DNA from: Bordetella parapertussis
Lineage (GTDB): Bacteria > Pseudomonadota > Gammaproteobacteria > Burkholderiales > SG8-41
Direction of reading: 5' to 3'
NCBI GenBank assembly: GCA_945861275.1
Contig: CAMATZ010000001.1
Location: 62,001-126,000, forward strand
Length of the DNA stretch: 64,000 nt
Positions 1-9,461 of this stretch are shown here, piece by piece (position 1 is the first letter of the stretch; every line of letters begins with the position of its first letter). A model generated the notes under the pieces. That model was not told where the DNA came from, did no database searches, and saw only the letters and a program-made list of their open reading frames with translations. Position numbers and translations under genes: made by a program.

Positions 1-368
1 GCAATCGCCACATGCACGGTGTTGCCCTTGGGCGACACGCCCATTTTCTCGGAACCGTAAAACGCAATCGGGCGCAGATAACACGACTCCAGGTTGTTGG
101 CGCGCACCACTTCTTTTTGCGCGGCCATCAGAGTGTCGATGCTGTAGGGGATTTTCATCAAATAGATGTGCGCGGAGTTGAGCAGCCGCTGGGTGTGCTC
201 TCGCAACCGGAAAATCGCCGTGCCGCTGGCCGTGTTGTAGGCGCGCACGCCTTCGAATACCGCGAGGCCGTAATGCAGCGAGTGCGTGAGTACGTGAGTG
301 GTGGCATTGCGCCACGGCACGAGTTCGCCGTCATACCAGATATGCCCGTCACGATCCGCCATCGACAT
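1..368 (-). CDS. ilvE: Branched-chain amino acid aminotransferase, N-terminal part
   Basis: PLP-dependent fold-type IV transaminase that interconverts Leu, Ile and Val with their 2-oxo acids in the cytoplasm. The minus strand reads MSMADRDGYIWYDGELVPW-like sequence from an ATG at 368 (an alternative in-frame ATG is at 362), then the family segments HSLHYGLAVFEGVRAY and YLRPIAFYGSEKMG. About 122 of the usual ~305 residues are present, and the gene runs off the left edge of the window. It lies 50 bp downstream of glnE on the same strand, so co-transcription is likely. Identification rests on clear recognition of the family sequence. Confidence 0.93.
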   Translation of the reverse strand, partial: MSMADRDGHIWYDGELVPWRNATTHVLTHSLHYGLAVFEGVRAYNTASGTAIFRLREHTQRLLNSAHIYLMKIPYSIDTLMAAQKEVVRANNLESCYLRPIAFYGSEKMGVSPKGNTVHVAI

Positions 369-418
369 GGTGCTGTTCCTGTGAAAACATGTGAAGTTGA
401 ACAGCTATTTTAACGTAT

Positions 419-3139
419 TCAACGCGGCTTGCCGAATACGCTTTGCCACAAATCACATACTGCGGCGGCGTGCGCGGCGACCGGCCCGACCGCCACCCGC
501 GCGTAACGCTCGCCCTGTAAACGCAGCGTGTGCTGGGTTTGCCGCCACACGCGGTACGCCTGCTGTGCCGCTTGCGCGCTGGCTGCCGGGATTAATCCGA
601 TTTGCGCGGCCAGTTTCAACAACGCGAGGTTGCCGATATTGGCGATGAGTTCGGGGTGTTCATGGGCATACCCCAGCACCAGATACTGCACGATAAACTC
701 CACGTCAACGATGCCGCCGCGTTCGTGCTTCACGTCAAAAAGGCCGCTGCTGTTGGGATGCGCGGCATGTATTTTCTCGCGCATCGCGGCTACCTCGGCG
801 CGCAGCGGCGCGCGCTCGCGCGGGCGGCGCAGCAGTGCGCCGCGTATCGTTTCAAACTGCGCGCCAACCGCAGGGTCACCCGCGACAAAGCGCGCGCGGG
901 TCAACGCCTGATGCTCCCACACCCAGGCTTGCCGTTGCTGATAGTCGCGAAACGCCGTGACATTGCACGCCAGCAAACCGCTGGCGCCGTCGGGGCGCAG
1001 CCGCAGGTCGGTTTCGTACAGCAGTCCGGCGGCAGTGGTGCTCGCGAGCCAGGTGTTGATGCGCTGCGCCAGACGCGCGTAATTTTCGACGGCCTCGGGT
1101 CCATCCGGCGCCTCATCATCATATAAAAAAACCAGATCAAGATCGGACGCATAGCCGAGTTCCTTGCCGCCGAGTTTGCCGTAGCCAATGACGGCGAAGG
1201 CGGGCGCCGGGCGCTGGCGCTGCCGCACGCCTAGCCACGCGAGGCGTACCGTTTCGGCCAGCACCACGCAGGCGAGATCGGACAAATGATCGCTCAGCGT
1301 TTCCAGCGGCAACGCGCCCGCGAGATCCTGTGCCACCAGGCGCAAGGTTTGCGCATGCTTGAAGTGGCGCAGCACGTCCATCTGCCTCTCGCTGTCGTCC
1401 TCGGCGTCGTTGATCGCGGCACGCAACAGCGCCGCCAGCGCCGGCCAGTCGGGCGGCGTGTGCAGCGTGCGCGGGTCGAGCAGTTCGTCCAGCAGTATCG
1501 GATATTGCGTCAGGTACTGCGCCACCCACGGGCTGGCGCGCATCAACGCGGTGAGTTGGCTGCGTGCCTGCGGATACTCTTCAAGCAAGGCGAGATATGA
1601 TTCGCGGCGGCTGATGCCTTCAAGAAATACCAGCAGCCGCTCCAGCGTGACATCGGCGTCTGGGTTGGCGCCGGCTGCCGCGCTTTCAATGGCGAGCGGC
1701 AGCAAACGGTCGAAGCGCGATTGGCTGATGGCGGGCATTTGGCGGTAACGCGCGGAATCGTGCAGGCGCGCGATGCGCGACTGCAACTCGGCGGCACGCT
1801 TAAAACCGAGTAAGTCTAGACCGGCGGTGCATGCTGCCGCATCGCCGCTATGGGCCCATAACGGCGCCAGCGCATGTTGTGTGGCAGGCGCCTGCGTGAA
1901 CAGGGCATCGAAATGCCGTGCAACGGTGTCGCGATGCCGGTTCAGGGCGTTGATGAAAGTATCGTAGTCCGCATAACCCATGCTGCTCGCGACACGCTGT
2001 TGATTTTCCGTGTGCGCGGGCAGCGTGTGGGTTTGCTGATCATCGAGGTATTGCAATCGGTGTTCCAGATTCCTCAGAAAAACATACGCTGCCGCCAATG
2101 CCGTGACCGCGGCTGCCGGCAGCAAACCGCGCTCGGCGACCAGCGCCAGCACCTCGAGCGTGGGCTGGCGGCGCAGTGCTGCATCGTGTCCGCCGCGTAT
2201 CAATTGAAACACTTGCGCGATAAATTCGATTTCACGTATGCCGCCGCGGCCGAGCTTGATATCGCCGGCACGGTCGCGGCGCTCGACCTCGCGGCGGATC
2301 TGCTGGTGCAATTCGCGCATCGACGCAAACGCGCTGTAGTCGAGATGGCGGCGGTAGATAAAAGGACGCACCAGCGCCATCAGCGTTTCCGCCTGTGTGC
2401 CGGCGGTTGCGCCATGGAGTGCACGCGCCTTGATCCACGCATAACGTTCCCACTCGCGTCCCTGCGTGATCAAATAATTTTCCAGCATGTCAAAGCTCAC
2501 CGCGAGTGGTCCGCTGTCACCGTACGGCCGCAGACGCATATCGACGCGGAATACGAAGCCGTCTTCGGTAATTTCCCCCAGGGCTGCGATCAGCGCGCGG
2601 CCCACGCGTGAGAAATATTCGTGGTTGCTCACCACCCGTGCGCCATCGGTATCACCGTCTTCAGGGTAGACGAAAACCAGATCGACGTCGGATGACACAT
2701 TGAGTTCCGCGCCGCCGAGTTTACCCATGCCGACCACGATCATGTGCTGCGCTTCACCCGCGGCGTTGCGTGGCGTGCCGGTGCTGGCTGAAACATCCGC
2801 GGTGATCCATTCGAGCGCGGCGTGAATGCTCATTTCAGCAAGCCGTGTCATCGTCTGCGTGACCTCCGCCATGCCGGCCCAGCCGGCGAGATCGCGTACG
2901 ATGAGTGTGGCCAGGGTACGGCGGCGTAGTTGGCGCAGTGCGCGATAAAACTCGGCTTTATTCCGGGTGGGCGCGCTGTTGACGCGAACTATGCAAGGTG
3001 CGCGCAGGTCTATGTCTTCAAGCAGCTGCGGCGATGCGGTGAGCAGCCGCTCCAGATAACGGCTGAAATTTCTCGCGCGCTCGACAGCGGCGTCCACGCA
3101 AAGCGTTTGCGGTGCGTTACTGGGTTGTTCGAGTGGCAA
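419..3139 (-). CDS. glnE: Bifunctional glutamine synthetase adenylyltransferase/deadenylylase
   Basis: Controls glutamine synthetase by adding or removing AMP in response to PII/PII-UMP. At 906 residues it is close to the usual ~950. Two nucleotidyltransferase domains are visible, each with a G-x-GKLGG motif followed by an acidic D-x-D: GMGKLGGAELN near residues 137-147 with DVDLVF at 151, and GYGKLGGKELG near 651-661 with DLDLVF just after. The start is a TTG at 3139; a stop codon lies six codons upstream and no in-frame ATG is available, so the N-terminus is uncertain (a GTG at codon 15 is an alternative). It is divergent from yhdP. Confidence 0.96.
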   Translation of the reverse strand: MPLEQPSNAPQTLCVDAAVERARNFSRYLERLLTASPQLLEDIDLRAPCIVRVNSAPTRNKAEFYRALRQLRRRTLATLIVRDLAGWAGMAEVTQTMTRLAEMSIHAALEWITADVSASTGTPRNAAGEAQHMIVVGMGKLGGAELNVSSDVDLVFVYPEDGDTDGARVVSNHEYFSRVGRALIAALGEITEDGFVFRVDMRLRPYGDSGPLAVSFDMLENYLITQGREWERYAWIKARALHGATAGTQAETLMALVRPFIYRRHLDYSAFASMRELHQQIRREVERRDRAGDIKLGRGGIREIEFIAQVFQLIRGGHDAALRRQPTLEVLALVAERGLLPAAAVTALAAAYVFLRNLEHRLQYLDDQQTHTLPAHTENQQRVASSMGYADYDTFINALNRHRDTVARHFDALFTQAPATQHALAPLWAHSGDAAACTAGLDLLGFKRAAELQSRIARLHDSARYRQMPAISQSRFDRLLPLAIESAAAGANPDADVTLERLLVFLEGISRRESYLALLEEYPQARSQLTALMRASPWVAQYLTQYPILLDELLDPRTLHTPPDWPALAALLRAAINDAEDDSERQMDVLRHFKHAQTLRLVAQDLAGALPLETLSDHLSDLACVVLAETVRLAWLGVRQRQRPAPAFAVIGYGKLGGKELGYASDLDLVFLYDDEAPDGPEAVENYARLAQRINTWLASTTAAGLLYETDLRLRPDGASGLLACNVTAFRDYQQRQAWVWEHQALTRARFVAGDPAVGAQFETIRGALLRRPRERAPLRAEVAAMREKIHAAHPNSSGLFDVKHERGGIVDVEFIVQYLVLGYAHEHPELIANIGNLALLKLAAQIGLIPAASAQAAQQAYRVWRQTQHTLRLQGERYARVAVGPVAAHAAAVCDLWQSVFGKPR

Positions 3140-3152
3140 AACGCGGTAGAAT
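3125..3152 (+). promoter_or_regulatory. Possible promoter for yhdP
   Basis: TTGTTC (3125-3130), a 16-bp spacer and TAGAAT (3147-3152) lie about 80 bp upstream of the yhdP start and partly inside the first codons of the divergent glnE. The -10 is good and the -35 mediocre. This is a pattern match only. Confidence 0.3.
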
Positions 3153-3230
3153 CGCTAAGTTATTGTTTACTATTCATATTTTAACAGCCTCCTGATTTAA
3201 AAGGGTGACGCTCTGCTAACCATCAAGGCA

Positions 3231-6200
3231 ATGGCCAGCGGCTTGGCGCGGGTTCTGATGTGGCTTTGGCACAAGGCCGTATGGATCACCGTGGCGTGTG
3301 TGCTGCTGATTGCAGCCAGCGTGCTGGCATTGCGCTACTGGGTGCTGCCCAATGTCGACAGCTATCGCGACACCATCGCGCAGTCGGTGAGCAAGGCTGC
3401 CGGGCAGCGCGTCACGATTGGCAGCATGAGCGCCGATTGGGAAGGCCTGCGTCCGCGGCTGCGTCTGGGCGAGGTGGTGGTGCATGACAAAGCGGGCCGA
3501 GCCGCGCTGACTTTGCAACGTGTGGACAGCACCTTGTCATGGCTGTCGGTGGCGCTTTGGCGGCTGCATTTTCATGCGCTGGATTTTTACCAGCCGGCGC
3601 TGAGTATACGCCGCGACAAAATGGGCCTGATCTCGGTAGGTGGCATCGAGATGGGCGGCGACACCCATGAGGGCGGATTCTCCGACTGGGTGTTGAGCCA
3701 GCGTGATATTGAAATTCACAATGCCGCCATCGACTGGACCGATGAAAAGCGCGGCGCCGCCACATTGCCCTTACGCCAGGTGCAGCTGCATCTGGTGAAT
3801 CGCGGCGAACGCCATCGTTTTGGCTTGACCGCGCTGTCGCCGCAGCATTTGGCGGGGCGGCTCGATTTGCGCGGTGATCTCACGGGCAGGACGCTTAAAA
3901 ATCCCGCCGACTGGAGCGGCCGCGTTTATGCGCAGGTGGATTACGCGGACATCGCCGCGTGGCGCGCGTGGGTGCCGTTTCCGTTTGAGTTCAATCGCGG
4001 CGCGGGCGCAGTGCGCGCGTGGGCCACGATTCGCGATCTGACTTTGCTGGAAATGATCGCGGATGTGCGCCTGGCGGATGTGCGCACGCGGCTCGGCCAG
4101 GAATTGCCGGAACTGGACCTGTCGCTATTGAGCGGTCGCGTCACCTGGAAAAAAACACCCACCAGCGTGGCGCTCGCGGCCCGGCAACTGGGTTTGACCA
4201 CTGCCGGCAGTCTTACCTTGCAGCCCATGGATTTCAGCATCAAACTGACGTCCGATAGCAAGGGCGAGCCGCTCGCGGGCGAGATCACCGCCAGCGCCAT
4301 TGACATCGCGCCGCTGGCTTCGCTGGCGGATCATTTGCCACTGCATGCCGACATGCGCAAGCGCCTGCTGGAACTATCGCCGCGCGGCCGGCTGTCTGAG
4401 GTGGCCGCACAGTGGAACGGCACGTTGCCGGCGCCGGCGAAATACAGCGCACGCGGCCGTTTCGAGGGGCTCGCGGTAAAACGTGTGGGCGCACAGCCCG
4501 GCCTGCAAGGCGTCAGCGGCAGCATCGAGGCCAGCGAAAAGGGTGGCGCGCTTCAGCTGGCATCGCGTGCGATGACGCTGGATATGCCGAATCTGTTCAA
4601 GGAAATTCTCGAGTTCGACAGTGTTACCGCGCAAGCCAGCTGGACGCGGGACGCCAACGGTTTTCTGTTAAAGCTGGGCAACATCGCGTACGCCAATGCC
4701 GACATCGCGGGTAGCTTGCAGGGCTCATACCAAAGCGTGCCGGACCAGCCGGGCGTCGCGGACATTAGCGGCAATCTCACACGCGCGGATGTGCGCCGCG
4801 TGGTGCGCTACCTGCCCTTGCCTTGGGGAGGCAGTGCGCGCGACTGGCTGGAGAAAGCGTTTCTCGCCGGCAGCTCGAACGATTTGAAATTCCGTGTCAA
4901 AGGCAATTTGCGTGACTTTCCTTTCGAGGACGACAAAGCGGGAGCGTTTTTGGTGAGCGGCACGGTCACCGGCGGCACGCTACATTACGGCGCCAACTGG
5001 CCCGACATTGAACGCATCGACTGCGCCGTGGCGTTTCGCGGCAAGCGTATGGAGGTACTCGCGCGGCAGGGTGCGGTGCAGGGCGTACGGCTGTCCGCGG
5101 TGCGCGCGGAGATACCCGATCTCCATGGCACGCGCGTGCTCGCCATTAGCGGCGACGCCGACGGATCGACGCCGGAGTTTTTGAAATTTATCGCAGCCAG
5201 CCCGGTGTCCGGCTATATCGGCCATTTCACCCAGGGCATGGAGGCGGATGGCAGCGGTAAACTCAACTTGCGTCTGGAGTTACCCCTGCGCAATCTGGAG
5301 CGCACGCGGGTGGCGGGTACTTATCAAATGGCGGCCAATCGTTTGCTGCTGGATGCCGTCTTGCCGCCGCTGGAGCAGGTCGCCGGAAAACTGGAATTTA
5401 CCGAAGCGGGTGTCACTGTGCCGTCCGCCAACGCCACTTTTTTTGGCGGGCCGCTGACGATTTCGGGCAGCACCCAGCGCGATGGATCGATCCACATGAA
5501 TCTGCACGGCCGCGTCAATAGCGACACCGTGCGACGGGCCGGTGGGCCGGCGTGGCTGGCGCATGTGCGCGGCGCCACGGATTGGCAAGGCACAGTCACC
5601 GTGCGCAATAAAACCGTGGATCTGATGGTGGAATCCAGTTTGCAGGGACTGGCGTCCAATTTGCCTGCGCCGTTTGTCAAAACAGCGGCTGAAGCGGTGC
5701 CGTTGCGGCTGGAGCGTCGTTTTCTGGGCAACGCCCGGGATCAGTTCGCACTCAGTTATGGCGATCTGATCAGTGCGCGCTTCATCCGGCATGTCGAAGG
5801 CAAGCGCAATGTGATTGACCGCGGCATGGTGCGGTTGGGCGGCGGTGCGGCGGCCGAGCCCGAGCGCAACGGCATCCACGTGAGCGGCAGTCTCAAGTCG
5901 CTTAATCTCGATGGCTGGCTCAAGCTGGCCGGTGCGGGGCCGGGCGAAGTAGGCTACACGCTGGCCAGCATCGACGTGAAGCTGGGTGAAATCGAAGTAC
6001 AAGACCGCAAGTTCGGCGAAATTGCGATCGCTTCGCAAAACATCTCCGCGGAAACGACGCGTTACCGCCTGACGGGTCGCGATATCGAAGGCACCGCCGA
6101 CTGGACGCCGCTGGGCCGCGGCAAGCTGATGGCACGCCTGCAGCGGCTGACTATTCCCGCAGCGGCGCCAGCAGCGACGACCGTCACGCGCGAACCGGTG

Positions 6201-7043
6201 AAGGAAGCGCCGCAGTTGCCGACACTGGATATTGTTGCGGAAAATTTCCAGTTGGGCGGGAAGTCGCTGGGCAAGCTCGAGTTAAAAGCGACCCAGCAGG
6301 ACCGCGATTGGCGCATTGAGCAACTGCAATTGTCCACCCCCGAGGGCGCGCTCATCGTGGACGGTGTATGGCAGTCGTGGTTGAGCAGTCCGCGCACGCA
6401 AGTGAATGTGTCATGGCGCGTGATCGACGTGGGCAAGACCCTGACGCGCCTGGGCTACCCGGACGGCGTGCGCCGCGGGATTGCGGAGATCGGCGGCACA
6501 CTGGCGTGGAACGGCAGCCCGCAGCAGATTGATTACGCCACGCTCACGGGCAAATTCGCGATTCGCGTGGTGAACGGGCAATTCGTGAAAATGGAACCCG
6601 GCATCGGAAAACTGCTCGGCATTATCAGCCTGCAATCGATTCCACGCCGGCTGACGCTGGATTTTCGCGATGTGTTCAGCGATGGTTTCGCGTTCGATGA
6701 AGTGCTGGGTGAAGTCAAAGTCGATCAGGGCATCGCCTCTTCGGATAAATTTCTTATCAGCGGGCCGTCGGCACAGGTGTTGATGGGCGGCACCGTGGAT
6801 CTGAGCCGCGAAACGCAGAATCTCCAGGTTAAAGTCAGTCCGCGCGTTTCGGATGGGGTATCGATTGCTACCGCCTTAATCGGCGGACCGATTGCCGCGC
6901 TGGCGGCGTTTGTTGCGCAAAAACTTTTTAAGGATCCGCTCGACAATCTGATATCGTTCCGCTATGCCATCACCGGCAGCTGGGCCGATCCGGTGGTGAC
7001 GAAAATCGTGCCGCCAAGGATGGTTACACGTGATTCAGAATGA
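3231..7043 (+). CDS. yhdP: YhdP-family AsmA-like envelope protein
   Basis: Very large (1270 residues) inner-membrane-anchored protein of the YhdP/TIGR02099 family, one of the AsmA-like proteins implicated in phospholipid transport to the outer membrane. One N-terminal membrane segment (about residues 18-40, AVWITVACVLLIAASVLAL) is followed by a long periplasmic region rich in alternating beta strands. The C-terminal part has the family phrases LGIISLQSIPRRLTLDFRD and GGPIAALAAFV. The ATG at 3231 is the first in frame. It starts a run of plus-strand genes (yhdP, nitrilase, tldD) whose order is common in betaproteobacteria. No truncation is seen. Confidence 0.9.
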   Translation: MASGLARVLMWLWHKAVWITVACVLLIAASVLALRYWVLPNVDSYRDTIAQSVSKAAGQRVTIGSMSADWEGLRPRLRLGEVVVHDKAGRAALTLQRVDSTLSWLSVALWRLHFHALDFYQPALSIRRDKMGLISVGGIEMGGDTHEGGFSDWVLSQRDIEIHNAAIDWTDEKRGAATLPLRQVQLHLVNRGERHRFGLTALSPQHLAGRLDLRGDLTGRTLKNPADWSGRVYAQVDYADIAAWRAWVPFPFEFNRGAGAVRAWATIRDLTLLEMIADVRLADVRTRLGQELPELDLSLLSGRVTWKKTPTSVALAARQLGLTTAGSLTLQPMDFSIKLTSDSKGEPLAGEITASAIDIAPLASLADHLPLHADMRKRLLELSPRGRLSEVAAQWNGTLPAPAKYSARGRFEGLAVKRVGAQPGLQGVSGSIEASEKGGALQLASRAMTLDMPNLFKEILEFDSVTAQASWTRDANGFLLKLGNIAYANADIAGSLQGSYQSVPDQPGVADISGNLTRADVRRVVRYLPLPWGGSARDWLEKAFLAGSSNDLKFRVKGNLRDFPFEDDKAGAFLVSGTVTGGTLHYGANWPDIERIDCAVAFRGKRMEVLARQGAVQGVRLSAVRAEIPDLHGTRVLAISGDADGSTPEFLKFIAASPVSGYIGHFTQGMEADGSGKLNLRLELPLRNLERTRVAGTYQMAANRLLLDAVLPPLEQVAGKLEFTEAGVTVPSANATFFGGPLTISGSTQRDGSIHMNLHGRVNSDTVRRAGGPAWLAHVRGATDWQGTVTVRNKTVDLMVESSLQGLASNLPAPFVKTAAEAVPLRLERRFLGNARDQFALSYGDLISARFIRHVEGKRNVIDRGMVRLGGGAAAEPERNGIHVSGSLKSLNLDGWLKLAGAGPGEVGYTLASIDVKLGEIEVQDRKFGEIAIASQNISAETTRYRLTGRDIEGTADWTPLGRGKLMARLQRLTIPAAAPAATTVTREPVKEAPQLPTLDIVAENFQLGGKSLGKLELKATQQDRDWRIEQLQLSTPEGALIVDGVWQSWLSSPRTQVNVSWRVIDVGKTLTRLGYPDGVRRGIAEIGGTLAWNGSPQQIDYATLTGKFAIRVVNGQFVKMEPGIGKLLGIISLQSIPRRLTLDFRDVFSDGFAFDEVLGEVKVDQGIASSDKFLISGPSAQVLMGGTVDLSRETQNLQVKVSPRVSDGVSIATALIGGPIAALAAFVAQKLFKDPLDNLISFRYAITGSWADPVVTKIVPPRMVTRDSE

Positions 7044-7067
7044 AAATTTTCCCCGGGGAAACACAGG

Positions 7068-7895
7068 ATGAACGCACCGACCACAGGCACCACAGGCACC
7101 TCCCGTATCGCCGCCATACAAATGGTTTCCGGCCCCACCGTCGCGGGCAATCTCGAAGAAGCGGGACGATTGATCGCGATGGCAGCGGCACAAGGCGCGC
7201 AACTGGTGGCACTACCGGAATACTTTTGCATTATGGGCATGAAGGATACCGACAAGGTGGCTGTGCGCGAAACGCTGGGCGCGGGACCGATACAGTCGTT
7301 CCTGTCGGCAACCGCAAAACAGCACGGGGTGTGGGTGGTCGGCGGTTCGGCGCCGCTGGTGTCGTCCGATCCGGGCAAGGTGCGCAACAGCAGTCTGGTT
7401 TACGACGCCACGGGCGCGCAGGTGGCGCGCTACGACAAAATTCATTTGTTCGGTTTTCAACTGGGCGAGGAGCGTTATCACGAAGCCGGCACCATCGAAG
7501 CGGGCGACACACCGGTGACGCTGGATACGCCGTTCGGGCGTCTCGGTTTGTCCATTTGCTATGACATGCGTTTCCCGGAGTTGTATCGCTCGATGCAGGA
7601 TGTGGATATCATCCTCGTCCCCTCGGCTTTTACCGAAACGACGGGGCGTGCGCATTGGGAAACGCTGCTGCGCGCGCGTGCCATCGAAAATCTGGCTTAC
7701 GTGCTCGCACCGGCGCAGGGCGGGCGCCACGTCAATGGACGCGAGACACATGGCGACTCGATGATTATCGATCCGTGGGGCGTGGTGCTCAACCGCCTGG
7801 CGCGCGGCGCGGGCGTGGTGATAGCCGATGTAGACCTGGAGCGCATGCACGGATTACGCCGCAACCTGCCTGCGCTCAGTCACCGGACCATGTGA
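7068..7895 (+). CDS. Nitrilase-superfamily carbon-nitrogen hydrolase (Nit/omega-amidase type)
   Basis: A 275-residue cytoplasmic amidase of the Nit1/Nit2 branch, which hydrolyses deaminated glutathione or 2-oxo-acid amides such as 2-oxoglutaramate. The catalytic triad is visible: Glu51 in LVALPEYF, Lys124 in RYDKIHLFG and Cys164 in LSICYDMRFPELYR. The C-terminal part has the family phrase AQGGRHVNGRETHG. It starts 24 bp after yhdP with AACACAGGATG context and is probably in one transcript with yhdP and tldD. The exact amide substrate cannot be told from sequence. Confidence 0.9.
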   Translation: MNAPTTGTTGTSRIAAIQMVSGPTVAGNLEEAGRLIAMAAAQGAQLVALPEYFCIMGMKDTDKVAVRETLGAGPIQSFLSATAKQHGVWVVGGSAPLVSSDPGKVRNSSLVYDATGAQVARYDKIHLFGFQLGEERYHEAGTIEAGDTPVTLDTPFGRLGLSICYDMRFPELYRSMQDVDIILVPSAFTETTGRAHWETLLRARAIENLAYVLAPAQGGRHVNGRETHGDSMIIDPWGVVLNRLARGAGVVIADVDLERMHGLRRNLPALSHRTM

Positions 7896-7946
7896 TGAAT
7901 TATTGCTTGAGAAGTAATATAACTGTTTGTTTTTAAAGGAAATTTT

Positions 7947-9428
7947 GTGTCGTCACCTGTAGAAGTGCGCAGCATCGATCCGGCCCTGAATTTCACCACC
8001 GCGTACGACACCCTGTTAGCGCCCTATGCGCTCAACGATAGCAAGCTCAGCAGCGTGTTTGGTCAGATCATGCAGCACCAGGTCGATTACGCCGACCTGT
8101 ATTTTCAGTACAGCCGCAGCGAGTCGTGGGCGCTGGAGGAAGGCATCGTCAAGTCGGGCAGCTTCAGCATAGATCAAGGGTTGGGCGTGCGCGCGGTGAG
8201 CGGCGAGAAAACCGCGTTCGCGTATTCGGACGATATCAGCTTTGATGCGCTGGCGGCGGCGGCGCACGCCACGCGCGCCATCGGGCGGCAGGGCGGATCC
8301 CATGGTGCCCAGGCCACGCAAATCGCGCATCGCAACAACGGACGCAGTTTGTATCTGCCGCACGATCCGCTGGCGAGCCTGGATGATCCGAAAAAAGTTG
8401 CGTTGCTCGAACGCCTGGAACGCTACGCGCGCAGCCTCGATCCGCGCGTGACGCAGGTGATGGCCTCGCTCGCCGGCGAGTACGAGGTGGTGATGGTGGC
8501 GCGCAGCGATGGTGCGCAGGCGGCGGATGTGCGTCCGCTGGTGCGGGTGTCGCTGCAAGTGATCGTCGAGAAAGACGGCCGCCGCGAGCAGGGCAGCGCG
8601 GGCGGTGGCGGTCGTTTTGATTACGCTTATTTCACCGACGAAATTCTGCACGACTATGCCCGCAAAGCCGTCGATCAGGCACTGGTGAATCTCGATGCGC
8701 AAGCCGCGCCCGCGGGCACCATGACGGTGGTGCTGGGTTCAGGTTGGCCGGGCATTCTGCTGCATGAAGCGATAGGCCACGGCCTGGAAGGCGATTTCAA
8801 TCGCAAGGGCACCTCGGCGTTCAGCGGGCGCATCGGCGAAAGAGTCGCCTCCCCCGGCGTCACCGTGGTGGACGACGGCACGCTGGAGCGCCGCCGCGGC
8901 TCGCTCAACATCGACGACGAAGGCAATGTCACGCAGCGCAACGTGCTGATCGAAGACGGGGTGTTGAAAGGTTATCTGCAGGACAGTCTGAATGCGCGGC
9001 TGATGAAAGTCGCGCCCACCGGCAATGGCCGGCGCGAATCTTTTGCGCATATACCGATGCCGCGCATGACCAACACCTACATGCTCAACGGCGACAAGGA
9101 TCCGCAGGAAATTATCGCCTCGGTGAAAAACGGTTTATACGCGGCGAATTTCGGCGGCGGACAAGTCGATATCACCAGCGGCAAATTCGTGTTTTCGGCC
9201 TCCGAAGCGTATCTGATCGAAAACGGCAAGGTGACGGCGCCGGTGAAAGGCGCCACCCTGATCGGCAACGGTCCCGACGCACTGACGCGGGTGGTGTTGA
9301 TCGGCAATGACATGGCGCTGGATCCGGGCGTGGGCACCTGCGGCAAAGAAGGTCAAAGCGTGCCAGTGGGGGTAGGGCAGCCGACGTTGCGTATCGATGG
9401 GCTGACGGTGGGCGGCACCGCGCAGTAA
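7947..9428 (+). CDS. tldD: TldD metalloprotease subunit
   Basis: TldD of the TldD/PmbA (TldE) pair, a zinc protease that degrades unfolded peptides and matures microcin B17-type peptides and CcdA. The 493 residues are full length. The metal-binding motif [11 protein letters not shown] is at about residues 272-282, and the C-terminal half has the conserved [13 protein letters not shown]-like and [19 protein letters not shown] segments. Translation starts at a GTG (7947) preceded by AAAGGA at 7935-7940. The partner pmbA is not in the window. It is the last gene of the core block before catabolic genes begin. Confidence 0.95.
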   Translation: MSSPVEVRSIDPALNFTTAYDTLLAPYALNDSKLSSVFGQIMQHQVDYADLYFQYSRSESWALEEGIVKSGSFSIDQGLGVRAVSGEKTAFAYSDDISFDALAAAAHATRAIGRQGGSHGAQATQIAHRNNGRSLYLPHDPLASLDDPKKVALLERLERYARSLDPRVTQVMASLAGEYEVVMVARSDGAQAADVRPLVRVSLQVIVEKDGRREQGSAGGGGRFDYAYFTDEILHDYARKAVDQALVNLDAQAAPAGTMTVVLGSGWPGILLHEAIGHGLEGDFNRKGTSAFSGRIGERVASPGVTVVDDGTLERRRGSLNIDDEGNVTQRNVLIEDGVLKGYLQDSLNARLMKVAPTGNGRRESFAHIPMPRMTNTYMLNGDKDPQEIIASVKNGLYAANFGGGQVDITSGKFVFSASEAYLIENGKVTAPVKGATLIGNGPDALTRVVLIGNDMALDPGVGTCGKEGQSVPVGVGQPTLRIDGLTVGGTAQ

Positions 9429-9461
9429 TGTAGAAATCGTGGCGCACATTTGCTGGAGCCG

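Noticed and set aside
12-413. 133-residue plus-strand open frame at the left edge
   Set aside because: It is the opposite-strand shadow of ilvE, whose minus-strand translation is a clear family match.
1874-2611. Long plus-strand open frame (245 codons) inside glnE
   Set aside because: No family signal and wholly contained in the strongly supported glnE; high GC makes long antisense frames common.
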